From positions 11,869,134 to 11,933,133 of the forward strand of contig JAPTYO010000010.1 of NCBI GenBank assembly GCA_036873135.1: DNA of 64,000 nucleotides, in the 5' to 3' direction. The position numbers and the translations under genes were made by a program. Below the pieces are notes generated by a model. That model did no database searches and was not told the DNA's origin. It saw only the letters and a program-made list of their open reading frames with translations. This document shows, in pieces, positions 1 to 13,200 of the stretch (positions are counted from its first letter, which is position 1; each line of letters starts with the position of its first letter). Source of the stretch: Clarkia xantiana subsp. parviflora (lineage: Eukaryota > Streptophyta > Magnoliopsida > Myrtales > Onagraceae).

Positions 1-1140
1 AATTTTCGAGCTATTTTTCAAAATTGTAAGCTGAATTTATATAACATTGCAGCGTAATCTACCTATTGTTAAAGTCAACGAAAACTTGTACCTTACTTGT
101 TGTATGCTCTACTTTTTGTGCTCATGGCTAGCTTTTTTTTTTTTTAAAATATGGAACTTTTATATATGAACTTTGCAATTTTCTACTAAATGAATTATAA
201 TGGCACGTGATAATTACGTGCACATCCTTGTTAACGTTTAAGAATGAATTTAGAGTTGTCATCATAACCCAATCATTTTCTTAGAAAAAAAAAAAAATTA
301 GTACTTCCTTGTTTTGGTTTTAATGAAAGCCTAATTTCTATAAGTTGTACTTACATATTACAATACATAAATTGTTTCTTTTGTAAACTAGTGCAAAATT
401 AAACTAATTGCATTATAAATTATTATATTATTCTAAAAATATCATAAATTAACTCTGTAATTTTTTGTGTAAAGTGATGACGCGGTTATATATATATATA
501 TATTAAAAAGTGTCTAATATATTAAAATACCTTTTATTTCTTTTTTAAAAGTGGAAAACGAAATATATAAAAATTAATTAATTTTTAAATAATAATTTTT
601 AGAAAACAGAAGAAAAAAACATACTATAATATTGTATTCCACAAAAAAAAACTAGAATTGATGGATATTAAATATCTAAGAAATGAACTTTTATTTGTTT
701 TATAATATTTGTATTTATTTTCTTATATTTCCAAAATTGGTAATCTTTTGTGTTTTTTTAATGTATTTCCAATTTTTAAAATAATTTGGAAAACTAAGTT
801 TCAATATTTTTTTTTTTTTCCACGGTTCAATATATTTGTTAGCATCTTCTATTTGCAAAGACTTTGTTAAGACGTTGACTTTTACACAATATAAGTCCGC
901 ATTGTGTGTTGAGTATAAAAAAAATACTTAAAAAAATTAAATGTATACCGAAAACTTTTACTCACAAGTTCGAGCTTATGGGCTGATTGGTTTAGGCGTA
1001 CGTCTTATTCCCTCCATTGTAAAACCAATCCACATGTGTCGAGATTCATAATTTTAAGCTTTATATAAAAGATCTTCTAATCATAATCTAACCTTAGAAT
1101 TTCTGAAGTATGACTGAAAGCTTACTTAAGACTTAGGTAT
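1..1140. other. AT-rich intergenic DNA, no gene seen
   Basis: This stretch is AT-rich with homopolymer runs and a short TA microsatellite near 490-505. No reading frame with protein-like composition, no RNA gene and no clear transposon ends are visible. Confidence 0.6.
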
Positions 1141-1149
1141 AGGGGTAGC

Positions 1150-1650
1150 TTACTTAAGACTTGCGTATAGGGGCGTAAGTAAGTGAGTCAAACTATATAT
1201 TTATGAGCTACTCACTTGGTTGTTATTTAAAATCGACTCGCTAAATTTTGAGTCCAGTTGAGTTTGAGTCGAGCTTTCTCTAGTATCGAGACGAGTATAA
1301 GTTCATTTGTACTCGATTCGAGTAGTTCGCGAGCCTAATTAAGCATTTTTTTATTATTTTTGTCAAAAATCTATTTGAGTCGAGTTCCAATTATATAAAG
1401 TTATATATATATATCCACATACTAGTTATTGAATAGAGTTCTTATTCGAGCTCAGGAAAATGTGCACCATATGTGCACCATTTATGGTTTAACTAAAGAA
1501 TTCTAAACTTGACGAGTCGAGCAGAGCTCAAACTCTTCGAATATATTACCGAGTCGAATTTGATCTTAAAAAATGATTTGATTTGAGTTGAGTCGAACTT
1601 GTCAAATACTCAACTCGACTCAACATATTTACACCATTACTATATTGTTT
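1150..1650. mobile_element. Degenerate hAT-like MITE (GAGTCGAG family)
   Basis: The left end reads taggggcgtaagtaagtgag and the right end reads gactcaacatatttacacc, roughly inverted copies. The interior is full of short inverted tcgagt/actcga motifs. The same terminal pattern recurs near 48466-51685 and at 54881-55269, where hAT-type ends are clearer. This copy is old; its exact ends and target duplication are not certain. Confidence 0.45.
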
Positions 1651-1920
1651 TACAAAAATATTTGCATAACTAGTTAATTGGTCTACGCTACAACGTGAGA
1701 TTCTACTATGATAATAACTTATTTGTATGAATTTTCTTTTAAATTAATATATATATTGAAAAAAATATATACATATTATTATAATTAATAAAATTTCCTA
1801 TAGTAGTTTCGCAAGTTATAAATATAATATTATATGTTTTTCGGATATACTTTCACATTAAAAAATGGTTATATTTACTATATACGGTGGAAAACTTATA
1901 CATATTTAATCACATTTGCA

Positions 1921-2155
1921 TTTTGTAGACTTTTGGAATATTAATTAGTTGACCGTTAAGTAACACGTGCATGTTACGTGACTTGTGTTAATTAGATATT
2001 CTAAAACATTCCTAACTTGCTTTTGGTTTAATTTAGTTATAAAGTTTTCAAATCGGACCATTAACACGGTGGATCTAGCTAGCCCGTGATTTGCACGTGC
2101 TACTTAACGGTAGATAATAACGGTCAACTAAAAGATACACCAAAAGTTTACAAAT
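1921..2155. repeat. Imperfect inverted repeat (foldback, about 235 bp)
   Basis: The left arm contains acttttgg, then ttagttgaccgttaag, then cacgtgc. The right arm carries the reverse complements in reverse order: gcacgtgc, cttaacgg, cggtcaacta, ccaaaagt. This is a foldback MITE-like structure of unknown family. No coding potential is seen. Confidence 0.5.
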
Positions 2156-2165
2156 TACACTAAAA

Positions 2166-3667
2166 GTCAATAAAAAAATATATTATACCAAAAATTAATT
2201 TCGATCAAATATATTATACAAAAAATCATTTAACCAAATAAAAAAAAAATCATGTGAGGGTAGTACTTCACTAATTTATTTTTGCTAGTAACACCCTATA
2301 TATATATAAATATATAACGTTTTAGTACTTGTTAAAATCAATATCATATATATATAGCCTCTAAAATCTTGATAAGGATAAAACGCGCCAATTGTTAAAA
2401 TGAAGAAAGAAAAGAAAGACACGTTACTTAACAAGTTTATGGGACTTAACCAGCTAGAGATTCCACACCCCATGTGCATACTGCTGCGTTCGTGTAATGT
2501 TCTTGAATCAAAACGCTTACCCATCCCTCCATGCATGATAGCTCTTGATGCGGGAAAAATCACATAAATAATTAGTTTTAATAACTCAAACACAAATTTG
2601 TTCAAACTTTGAGTCATGTGGTTGAATTGTCGAATTTTTTTGTGCGAATACATAATTTCATGCTGAAACGGTGATATGAGCAAGGCTTATAGAAAGCTAT
2701 AAGGTTTGATGTTTTTTTGGCTAAATTCCTTCGTCTAAATGGTCAAAATTATAGTTTTATGCTTATTCGGGTTTTTTGCAATTTGTCGACTTTGTTTGGA
2801 ATTAGTTGTTAATTTCAGATTTTGTTCTAGACTAGTCTTTTCTTTTTAGCATTTAAATATTGTTTAGCCGTCGTTGAAAGTCAATATTAATTGAATTATA
2901 AAAAAAATTGAGATTTTCTTAAATATTGTGTCGAATTTTCGGTATTCTGCGAAATCAACGAGTTTTCATGCATTATACCCTTCATATTCTATCCCATCAC
3001 TAGGGGCGGAGCCAGGAAATATATAATGAGGGAGTTGAAATTCAAGGTGAAAATACACATTTGCCACGTATTGCCTTGTCCCACGGTTCTTTATGCCAAA
3101 CTTGCCCCGTAAACCTCGGTAACTACTTCTGTGTGACATTTTACGGGCAGTGCACCGCGAATTTTAAAAAATCTACGCCCCATTAACACCCCTTCATTTT
3201 AAGGAGAATTTTAGTCTTAATGCCATCTATCTGTTTAAAGATACAAATTAGTATTGGGATTACATATATGATAAATAATAATGATGTAGATCGGAGTGTA
3301 AATTGGCAATATCTCCCCATCTTATGAAATTTATTACAACTACTGTATTTGCTCTAAAACCATTTTAAGCGAAAGTTTTTAGTAGATTTTAACGCGGAAA
3401 TATCTTGGGGCACTGCCCACCAGCCAATTTTTTTTTTTTTTTAAAAGAAATAAAATACTAAAATTTACATTGATTAATATTTACTTAAAATTCCATAAAA
3501 GTAGTATATAGTAAAATATATTTTTAATTTCAACGCAATTGCTTAAAGAAAATGAAGTAAAATTATCCTTTATTTCAGTTAACATATTCGTTTACTAAGT
3601 TTCTGCTATTAGACTTCTAAATCTTTTAAATTACATATATAATAACCATGAGACACAAGTTCGAGAC
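2166..3667. other. Intergenic stretch without a recognised gene
   Basis: I see no gene here. A 132-codon open stretch on the minus strand (2285-2683) is low complexity at its end and looks like chance. The phrase ggggcggagccagg near 3003 resembles the ends of old hAT-type elements, but no partner end was found. Confidence 0.5.
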
Positions 3668-4212
3668 TAACGACGTGTTTGGTTCAAAGTATTGGAATAC
3701 GGAATAGGGAATAAGGAATAAGGAATACGGAATAGAGAATAAGGAATATGTAATATTAATATGTAATTGTTTGGTTGACATGATGAACAGGGAATGCTAA
3801 TTACAAATCTAATGTTCGGTTGATAAAATGTTATACGTAAAAGAATGAAATAGGTCCTAGTTGACATATATACCATTTTAATATTTGTAATTAATTAAAT
3901 TAACAGTATCAAACATGAAAAAAAGTCAAATCACATATTATTAAAATAAAAATGGTTTTTTTAATATAAATGATTATCTTTTTACAAAAAAAATCTTTTT
4001 TTTTGAGATATTTTAAAATTCACTACAACTAATAGAATATATTGTAATGAAAAATAATACGTTAAATTATTATTCTTAATTAAATTGAAATTTGATCACT
4101 TTTAATTAGATTTACCTACATGATATAATACATTATATATATATAATACACAAGAAACTTGTTGTGTAATCGGATTATGTAAAAAAACAAACATATTATA
4201 TATAAAAAATTA

Positions 4213-5386
4213 GGGTTAAAGGTACTTTTGGTGCCACATGTTTGACCTGTGTAGGTTTTTAGTGCCATATGTTTCATTTTGTAGGTTTTTGGTGCCATAT
4301 GTTTGAGAGGTTGTATGTTTTTGGTATTTCCGTTAGTCAACAGTTAATTTGACCGTTAAATACTTTTATTTTGTTCAATTAAGTTCTCAAATTTATATTT
4401 CTAAAATTTAATATTTACAATTTAGTCCTTATTGTTTGCTCAAGTCACCGTTCAAGGCCGCCGACCACCACCCACCACCTCCAAGGCCGCCGACCGCCAC
4501 GAAATGGGCCGGCCACCACCCCACGGCACCGGCCTCCACCGCTTGGGGCCGAAAACCACCCCAATTGGTGGTGGCCGGACCCAATTGGTGGTGGCCACCT
4601 CAATTGGGGCCGGCCACCACCAATTGGTGGTGGTTACAGCCCCAATCGGGGCCGGCCACCACCAGTGGTGGTGGCTACGGCCCCAATCGGGGCCGGCCAC
4701 CACCAATTGGTGGTGGCTACGGCCCCAATCGGGGCCGGCCACCACCAATTGGTGGTGGGTACAGCCCTAATCGGGGCCGGCCACCACCAGTTGGGGCCGC
4801 CGGCCCCGATTGGAGCCCTCTGTGGCCCCAATCGGGACCGGCGGCCCCAATTGGTGGTGGCCGGCCCCGATTAGGGCTGTACCCACCACCAATTGGTGGT
4901 GGCCGACCCCGATTGGGGCTGTAGCCACCACCACTGGTGGTGGCCGGCCCCGATTGGGGCCGTAGCCACCACCAATTGGTGGTGGCCGGCCCCAATTGGT
5001 GGTGGCCACCTCAATTGGGGCCGGCCACCACCAATTGGGGTGGTTTTCGGCCCCAAGCGGTGGTGGCCGGTGCCGTGGGGTGGTGGCCGGCCCGTTTCGT
5101 GGCGGTCGGCGGCCTTGGAGGTGGTGGGTGGTGGCCGGCAGCCTTGGACGGTGACTTGGGTAAACAATAGGGACTAAATTGTAAATATTAAATTTTAGAA
5201 ATATAAATTTAAGGACTAAATTGAACAAAATAAAAGTATTTAACGGTCAAACTAACTGTTGACTAACAGAAATACCAAAAACATACAACCTCTCAAACAT
5301 ATGACACCAAAAGCCTACAAAATGAAACATATGGCACCAAAAACCTACACAGATCAAACATGTGGCACCAAAAGTACCTTTAACCC
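4213..5386. mobile_element. GGGTTAA foldback element (Mutator-like) with GC-rich core, copy A
   Basis: The element starts gggttaaaggtacttttggtg and ends with its near-perfect reverse complement; the arms remain similar for about 220 bp each. Between the arms is a very GC-rich palindromic minisatellite. It sits inside a Tourist-like element. I could not find a perfect 9-bp target duplication for this copy, but sister elements at 19034-19864 and 54546-55753 have one. Assignment to the Mutator group is inferred from them. There is no transposase. Confidence 0.65.
4440..5165. repeat. GC-rich palindromic minisatellite core
   Basis: The core is built from variants of ccaccaccaattggtggtgg joined by ggccccaatcggggccgg. 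The first half reads as the reverse complement of the second half. It is strikingly GC-rich in otherwise AT-rich DNA. It is open in several frames on both strands, giving proline/glycine-rich pseudo-proteins. These are composition artefacts and are not annotated as genes. Confidence 0.8.
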
Positions 5387-5730
5387 TATATAAATATTAT
5401 GTACGTAAACGACGAAATAAATTGTAAGATACATGTTGTAAAATATTTAGAAAAATAAATTATGTACGTAAATAACTAGAAGTATGATATGTTGTAAATA
5501 AATAAATTAGAGCTATATAAATAAATTATGGCTAAAATAGTATTTTTACTTATTTATTTTAATTATATGAAACTTGGAATACTTAATTTTAGGGGTTGGG
5601 CTAAGATTAAGTATTCCCTCAAAATTGGGAATTATGAATGCTTATTCCACATAATTTAAGAACCAAACAGCATCATAGGATTACTCATTCCCAATTCCTA
5701 TCCCAAATTCTTGAACCAAACATGCCGTAA

Positions 5731-6220
5731 ATAACACATTTACCACATATTGTCTTATTCCACGATTCATTATACCACAAAACTACTTTTGCAAGCAATT
5801 TTACGGTGCATTATGGGGTTCGAGAAATCAGCGCCATATTGAAACTCCTAATCGCTTAAATATAAGTTCTTTTTTTGTTGTGAAGACGACATTTGCCATA
5901 TTCTTACTCCACTCTTAAAATAATCTCTGCTTGCACGTAAAAAATAAACTGAATATTTTTTAATTCTCGTAATTTTGAAAAAGAAAAAAAAAACTTTAGT
6001 TAAAAGATAAAAACACAGATTTTTTTTGGGGGTAAAATATGCAAAAGGCTAACTAAGGAATGAATGGACCAAGCAAAAAAAGAAAAACTAAGGAATGAAT
6101 GCTTAATGATAATAAATTAGATATAATAATAAGCATTAAACAACGGTAATGGCAGTTGGAAAACGACGTAACTGTTCAGGGTTACCCGGTGCTTCGTTTC
6201 CTGATCGGTATAGACTTTGA
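5731..6220. other. Intergenic region upstream of the phosphatase gene
   Basis: AT-rich DNA with no reading frame of note. The final part (about 6150-6220) probably contains the promoter of the downstream gene, but no unambiguous TATA box is visible. Confidence 0.4.
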
Positions 6221-6956
6221 AACGGTGTTCTCTTCTCTCATTCTAAATCTCCGCCCCTATCATTCAATTTTCTAACAAACCTGTTCAATGCCAATCTGTA
6301 CGCGCATTTCCAATTTCTTCATCTTCCTTTTCCAGAAGCGCATTAGCAGAACTTGATGATCCAATCGCTCTTATAGCCGCCCTGGTTCCCGCGCAGTCTC
6401 TTAATTTCAATCGGCTAGACTCGCCGCAGCATTGTAATCGCGGACGAAGCCATTGCCTGATTCTACAGGTCTGCTTCATGGAATTCCGTACTGTCAGATT
6501 TGGTTGTTGTGAAATTTCCTGATTCTGTGCTTTAACATTCCTATTTCTAACTGAATTGAGAGAATTTTGGCCGATGCTGTGATGTGATACGGCTTACCTA
6601 CCATGAATCTACCGCCATTTTTACCTAATTCTTAGATTGTTCGTTTGCGGTTGCTTTGCGTGAAATTTAAGGTTGAATTGACCTTCATATTTAATAATTC
6701 GTAAAAAAGCACACTTTCTGGGCACTGTTTCAATATTCTATAGGTACATCTGGATTTTATATTTATTCTGTTTGGATAATTGGAGACACGACAATTCTCT
6801 TTGGCACGTTCATTCTTTTCCTCCATCATGACTTGGTGGCCCTCTCTATCTTAATTCGTAGTCATTCATCTATGAAGAACAAATCCGATCTTAATACATT
6901 CTATTATTGTATTTTGCAGCTTCTGTGGGTTTTTTGCTGCACTGTAAACGAAAAGA

Positions 6957-8471
6957 ATGCCAGAGATTCAATTGGGATGCAGCTCTCACACAGTGATGTC
7001 CCACGGAACCAAGGTAGCATTAACACATAAGCATGATTGGCTAATCCTTCTACTCCTTGCAGCCATTGAAGCCGTGATGCTTCTAATCGAACCTTTCCAT
7101 CGATTCGTCGGTGAAGATATGATGACTGATCTCAAGTACCCGTTCAAACCCAATACAGTTCCCATCTGGGCTGTTCCTGTATGTATTCTTCACCAGATAT
7201 ATCCTCAACAACATTCTTTTAATTTTCCACTGATAACTGCAATATTACTGCAATGACTCGATCTGCTTATGATGACAGATAATCGCGATATTGCTTCCAA
7301 TCGTCATATTTGTTATCTACTATATCTACCGGAAAGATGTATATGATTTGCATCATGCTGTCTTAGGTACATTTCTTCCTCCTGATCACCTGACTATATA
7401 ATGAATTTAGTGGATTGATCTTACTGTAAACTTATAGAAAAAAATGCCTCCTTTCAGGGATCTTGTTTTCGGCTGCATTAACTGGAGTTATGACAGATTC
7501 GATCAAGAATGCTGTGGGCCGACCACGCCCTAACTTCTTTTATCGGTGCTTCCCTGATGGTGTTCCTGTGAGAACAACATTCTACTCTGATAACTACTGG
7601 CAATCGGTTAACACAATTCTAAATTCTAATACTTGCAAGGTCTTGATTAATTTCTCAATGAATAGGTGTTTAGCAATGTGACACATGATGTTGTATGCCA
7701 TGGAGAAGCAAAGATTATAAGGGAAGGTTACAAAAGTTTTCCTAGTGGCCACACTTCTTGTGAGTGAAAAATGCACCATATATATAAAGTTTGATTGATG
7801 TGTGCTAGGTACCAAATAGATGAATTGCATATGCGGTTTACATTACAGGGTCATTTTGTGGGTTAGTTTTTCTGTCGTGGTACTTATCGGGTAAGATCAA
7901 GGTGTTTGATCGAAGAGGCCACATTGCGAAACTCTGCATTGTGAAGTTCCCCATCCTTGTGGCTGTACTCATTGGGGTTTCTCGTGTAGACGACTACTGG
8001 CACCACTGGACTGATGTATTTGCTGGTGCCTTGTTAGGTTTGTACAACTTTCGTGGATAACACATATACAGTATAAAACCTTTGGTTTATGTAATGAATT
8101 ATGCTGCAGGAACAACTATTGCTACATTCTGTTATCTGCAGTTCTTCCCCTGGCCACAAGAAGCAAAAGGTGAGTAAATTCGATTCATGATGGTAAGTTT
8201 TAATTTTTTTTTTTATTGATGATGATAAGGTTGGTTTGATGATGATTAAATGGTTGTATAATATACAGGTTGGGCGCCACACGCGTACTTTCAGGTGATT
8301 GAAGAGGAAGAAGAACTGAGATCGTCGATTTCCAGAACAACCCCATCCAGCAATGGGCGACCCCAACCGGAGCAAGACTCTCCAAACCCGTTTGGAATAG
8401 AGATTACGGAGTCGCGCAATAATGACACGGCTGCTCTGAGCGCGATGGAAGCTGGGAAAAGATCGGTTTAG
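6957..8471 (+). CDS. Lipid phosphate phosphatase (PAP2 family), 7 coding exons
   Basis: Coding exons are 6957-7178, 7279-7366, 7458-7567, 7666-7759, 7849-8037, 8110-8169 and 8269-8471. All introns are GT/AG and the joined frame is 966 nt (321 aa). The protein resembles Arabidopsis LPP2/LPP3, enzymes that dephosphorylate phosphatidic acid and related lipid phosphates in membranes. The three phosphatase motifs are intact: K120-x6-R127-P128, P166-S-G-H169, and S216-R217-x5-H223. Six hydrophobic segments fit the family's membrane topology. The N-terminus MPEIQLG matches the family start, which supports this ATG. A 5'UTR exon around 6230-6475 probably splices to about 6920, just before the ATG. 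The C-terminal tail is hydrophilic and variable, as is usual. Confidence 0.93.
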
Positions 8472-8479
8472 CATATCTA

Positions 8480-9955
8480 CTATTTATTTATAATTTGGGT
8501 GATGATTATTGGGGAGATACAAAATGGAGATGTTCTTATCTTACAAGTTTTACTCAGTCCTGGGTATAGTTTCTATAAATATACTCACAGCATGCATCAT
8601 GTAATGTAACAACCGTCTTTTCGTGGATATACATATATATTGTAGCAAGTTTTGAATTCTTCACAAGCTAGTCATATATATATGCCCGTGCATGAATATT
8701 ATGTTGTATATATAGAAAGTTATCAGTTTAGTTTTATTCCTAGTGTTTAAACACCAAGCCTAGAATGTATGGCTCCGTTTATATAGAATGGCACCGAAGA
8801 AATGAAAAAAAATATGTTAGACTACTCGAACAAATTGCTATTTATTTTATTTATTTGTGTCAGCACATGATCCGTCCAAATTAAATGAATATGAATATGA
8901 ATATATTAATATAAGTAGCAATTTATATGGGTGAAAAACCGGAACTAACAAATAGTTCGAAAAAAAAATACTGCTAGCAATTTGACCGACCGACTATTTA
9001 CAAACTTACACAAATCAGACTCTACATGAAACCGCATGCACGTACAACCCACATATATTATATATGGGTTTCTGACTTCAGAGTTCATAAAAGAAAATTC
9101 AACAGCAATTTTGTTTGAGATAGTTATACTTGTATTACGTTGATATACATATATATCTTATGTTTTACTGATTTGGATTCAAGCGCAAGTATATTTTATA
9201 TTGTATAATTTTGAGAAAGTTATATTGTATTTTGCGTAGATTTGTTAAATTTATTTCGAGTTTTAAAACTCACCATATAATAATAGACGCAATGAAATAA
9301 TATTACATAATTTTAATTTATTATAATTATATTTGTGTGCTTTAACTTATTATAATATTATTTACTTTTAAATATATTTTGTACTTAAAGAGTCATAATT
9401 TTTTAAAGAGTCATAATTTTTTATGAAGTATTTTTATGAAGTACTCTAATTTATGAATGTTTTTTTTTTTTCAAGTATGAAAATAGAGGTTGAAACATTA
9501 TGAATGAAAAATATGATATTACATTTTTCTAATTTAACCATGTTATAAAAAATCAAGCAACATAAAGATATATTTTTAATATATTAATGCAAAAAATAAA
9601 TTTTTGTCAGTCAATAATTAATATGATCTATATGAATAAAATATTATAATAATAATACTATTTTTTTTTAATGAAATACATCTATATAACATGGATTGGA
9701 AAGTTTGTAAATTTTATAAAAAAAAAAAAGAAAGTTTGTAAATGATAAAATGCTAATTATATATATATATTTTTTCATTTTATTATCATGGGTCAAACTA
9801 ATTATAAGAAACGAAGCACTTCACTTTTACGTTAATAAATAATGGAGTTTGGGCTCTTTAAATTTTGTTGGGCCTCTTTATTGAACTAAAACTTTGATGT
9901 TTTTAACCCATGTATTAATCTGGATAGGGGCCCATGAAAAAGCCCATTTTATCAC
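8480..9955. other. Intergenic region between phosphatase and helicase genes
   Basis: This holds the 3'UTR of the phosphatase gene to roughly 8650, then very AT-rich DNA. A fragment at about 8741-8760 (tttaaacaccaagcc) matches the end of the MITE at 36751-36902. No gene is seen. Confidence 0.5.
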
Positions 9956-10238
9956 TGTTGTTCATTCTCTAAGTTTCAGGCACTTTTCTCTTCACCTCTT
10001 TTCCCTTCCCTGAATATCTTGCCTCCCCTGCGTGCGGCCATAGCCGCCACCACTGAGTCAAATTTCCCACCACCGCCATATCTCACTCAAAGCAGACGCC
10101 GCCGCTGTGTGGCCTCTCTCGTTTGCTTATTCTCTACTGTCTTCTTTACTCGATAGAGAATGAGTATAGATTCCCGCAAGCCCATCCACGCCGTTTAAGT
10201 CTCCGAGAGCTGCCTCGCAGCCCTCAAGGAAGAAACAA

Positions 10239-13200
10239 ATGAATTACGCTGCCATATTTCGCGGTTGTTCGAGGACCGCCGTATCTGCAGGCGCCAGTTC
10301 TCTCCAATTCCACAAAGTAGTGCTAAAACCCACGCCTTTGCGTTTTGCTGTGGCCAGAATCGACTCCGCAGGGTTCAGGACTGGATTGCATTTGCGGCGC
10401 AAAGTAGTTCTGTCCGGACCTATTTGCTCCTCGAGGCCAGATTATAGGTGCGTAGAGTTGGACTGGAAGCGGAGGAGTAGCGTTCCGTTGCAGATTTTGC
10501 AGCAGAGCTCTAATTATGGCCGGCATGCGTACGAGGATATGTCCAGCGATGAATCCGATTTTGAAGGCCGGTCGCCTCTGTCCCAAGTGGTTAGTACTAG
10601 CTGCTTCTCTTTTATGAGCTTGAAATTTCTGAATATGATGATTGTGGAATAAATAGCAGAATAGCTAGATGAGGCATCGTTCGCAAATGGTGAAACTTTG
10701 TAGTTGGGTTGTTTTTGAGCTAGTGAACAGCATTATATTAGCAGATTGAGCAGCTATTTGAGCTCCTTTTTTTGGAAATGTTTTAGAGGGTTAAGCTTTG
10801 ACAATAATAATGTGCACCCTTCATTTTGTTGAAAATATTAGTTACACAAATATTACCACAATTTGCACAAGAAAGTGAACATATGAAGTAAGGGGGGCCA
10901 TCTCTTTGTTCCACCTTTGATCTTGAGTCAGGGATTTGTATCTATTATAGGTTGTTCTACTGTATCATCCCTTAAGCAAACATGACTCGTAGGGGATATA
11001 CTCCTTAGAATTTAAGTGCATGCCGAATGGGATGGAAGGTGGGATTGGGAGGTTCTCAGACAATCATATTTCACCAAAGCATATATACTATGTACTTAAA
11101 TGTATGCAAACAATTTATTTTTCCATGGACAAGGACTGTAAAGGGCCTCAGAATGAGAACAATAAGAACCAAGAACAAACAGATTTAAGATAGATGGTGT
11201 TCTTCTTCAAAGTCAGGAAACTCCTCAAATCATTGCGGTGTATAGAATAGTATGATGCGTTGGAAGATGATAATTCCACAAGTAATTGATATTTTGATAG
11301 TTCTATCTTCACTGAAGTAGAATTGCCATCACTGGTACTGATTGATGCACTGTAGGGTGCATCTACTCTCGAAAATGTCAATGAATGGAGGTGGAAATTG
11401 ACTGTGCTTCTTCGGGATAAAAACGAACAAGAGGTGGTCTCAAGGGACAAAAAGGACAGACGCGACTTTGAACAACTTTCGACTTTGGCTACCAGAATGG
11501 GCTTATATAGGTACTTAAACTATAGGCATGTTTAAATGTCACATGTCCTGTTATATTCTTAACGCCCCTGAATACTTGTATCTACAGCCGTCAGTATGAG
11601 AAGGTCGTTGTCTTCAGTAAAGTTCCATTGCCCAACTATAGATCTGATTTGGATCTTAAGCGTCCCCAAAGAGAGGTATTTCCTTGTGACAGATTTGTTC
11701 TCAGATTAATTGACTAATTACTTGAATTTTTTTTGTTATTTTTTTTTTATAGTAGTTTCTGTTGATCACTTTGATGATTTTAGGTGGTACTGCCTTTTGG
11801 GTTGCAAAGAGAAGTAGATGCTTATCTTAAATCACACCTCTATAACAAGTCAATCAGTGGAAGGGGTTCTTTAGATAATCTATCAGAATCTTCTAGAGGG
11901 GCAACTAGTGCTTCCAATTTTGGCCTTGAGGAGCAGCAGAGAAACATTGTACGGAACACTGTTGTTATTGATAGAATTCGCCAGCAAAAAAGTATTCTGC
12001 TGCGCGAGAAACAACAAGAGTGGCAGGTTCTTTTGTCGATCCTTATCCAAAATACGTTATGCTTGGTCTTACATACAAGTTTTGCTTTACGTAGCTCAAA
12101 CTTTGTTGTTGATAAATTATGTCTAATGCTTTAGGAAACTCCTGAAGGCCAAAAGATGCTTGAATTTAGGAGAAGCCTGCCTGCCTACAAAGAAAAGGAT
12201 AATTTATTAAGAATCATCGCCACGAACCAGGTGAATTTACTTTATTATTCTTCTTTTACTCCTATCAAACTCTTTGTATTAGGTATAATTTTGTGTTAGT
12301 GTTGGACTGTTGCCTCTTCAGTGTTTATTCATAGACGACGCAGCTTGTACATATGCTGTTAGATGCTTCATCTATCTTTGGTGCTCTTCTTTTATTCTAC
12401 ATTCTCATTTATAGAAAATCTGTGCTTCTCCTCACACAGGTGATTGTAGTGTCTGGTGAAACTGGGTGTGGTAAAACTACCCAACTCCCTCAATACATAT
12501 TGGAATCTGAGATTGATGCTGGTCGCGGAGCTGGATGTAATATAATTTGTACACAACCAAGACGTATATCGGCTATGTCTGTTTCTGAGAGAGTTGCTGC
12601 TGAGCGAGGGGAGGACCTCGGAGAATCGGTGAGCTACCTCATACAATTTATTATATTCCAAAGATAACTAATTTGGAAATGAAATATTTTTTAAGCTCAA
12701 TTTTGAAGATTGTGATTATGATTTATCTTTCTGTGCGCATTAGGTTGGTTATAAGGTTCGGCTGGAAGGAATTAAAGGGAGGGACACTCGTCTTCTCTTT
12801 TGTACAACAGGCATATTGTTGAGGAGATTACTGCTTGATAGAAGCTTAGACGGTGTAAGTCATGTCATTGTTGATGAGATACACGAACGTGGGATGAATG
12901 AAGGTAAGATGAGAAGAGATATATTGCTTGATCATTGATAGACCTTATATTTTGTGTGGAATAAATTTATCTCCTCTTCCATAAATTTTATTTAATAGTT
13001 GTTTAATAATGTAGTTCGTTGATAGTTGAAACTTTGTTTCTTTGCGTAACTTTTCATTTCTTTGTGTATGAACATTTTCATTTTAATTTCCCAGATTTTC
13101 TTCTCATCGTTCTCAAAGATCTTCTCCCTCGGCGACCAGATCTGAGGCTCATTTTGATGAGTGCAACTCTAAATGCTGATCTTTTCTCTAATTACTTTGG

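Larger units (their letters stand above)
3671..5727. mobile_element. Tourist-like (PIF/Harbinger) element with a nested insertion
   Basis: The left end cgacgtgtttggttcaa and the right end ttgaaccaaacatgccg are inverted copies, flanked on both sides by TAA (3668-3670 and 5728-5730). TAA target duplications and a GTTTGGTTC-type terminus are typical of Tourist MITEs. Subterminal DNA on both sides is rich in ggaata/tattcc motifs. The middle is occupied by a separate foldback element (4213-5386), so the original element was probably under 1 kb. It encodes no transposase. Confidence 0.7.

Noticed and set aside
2285..2683. 132-codon minus-strand frame
   Set aside because: Low-complexity end (repeated YI), no family resemblance, AT-rich intergenic setting.
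4432..5228. Proline/glycine-rich open frames on both strands
   Set aside because: They fall wholly in the GC-rich palindromic core of a foldback element and mirror each other between strands; composition artefact.
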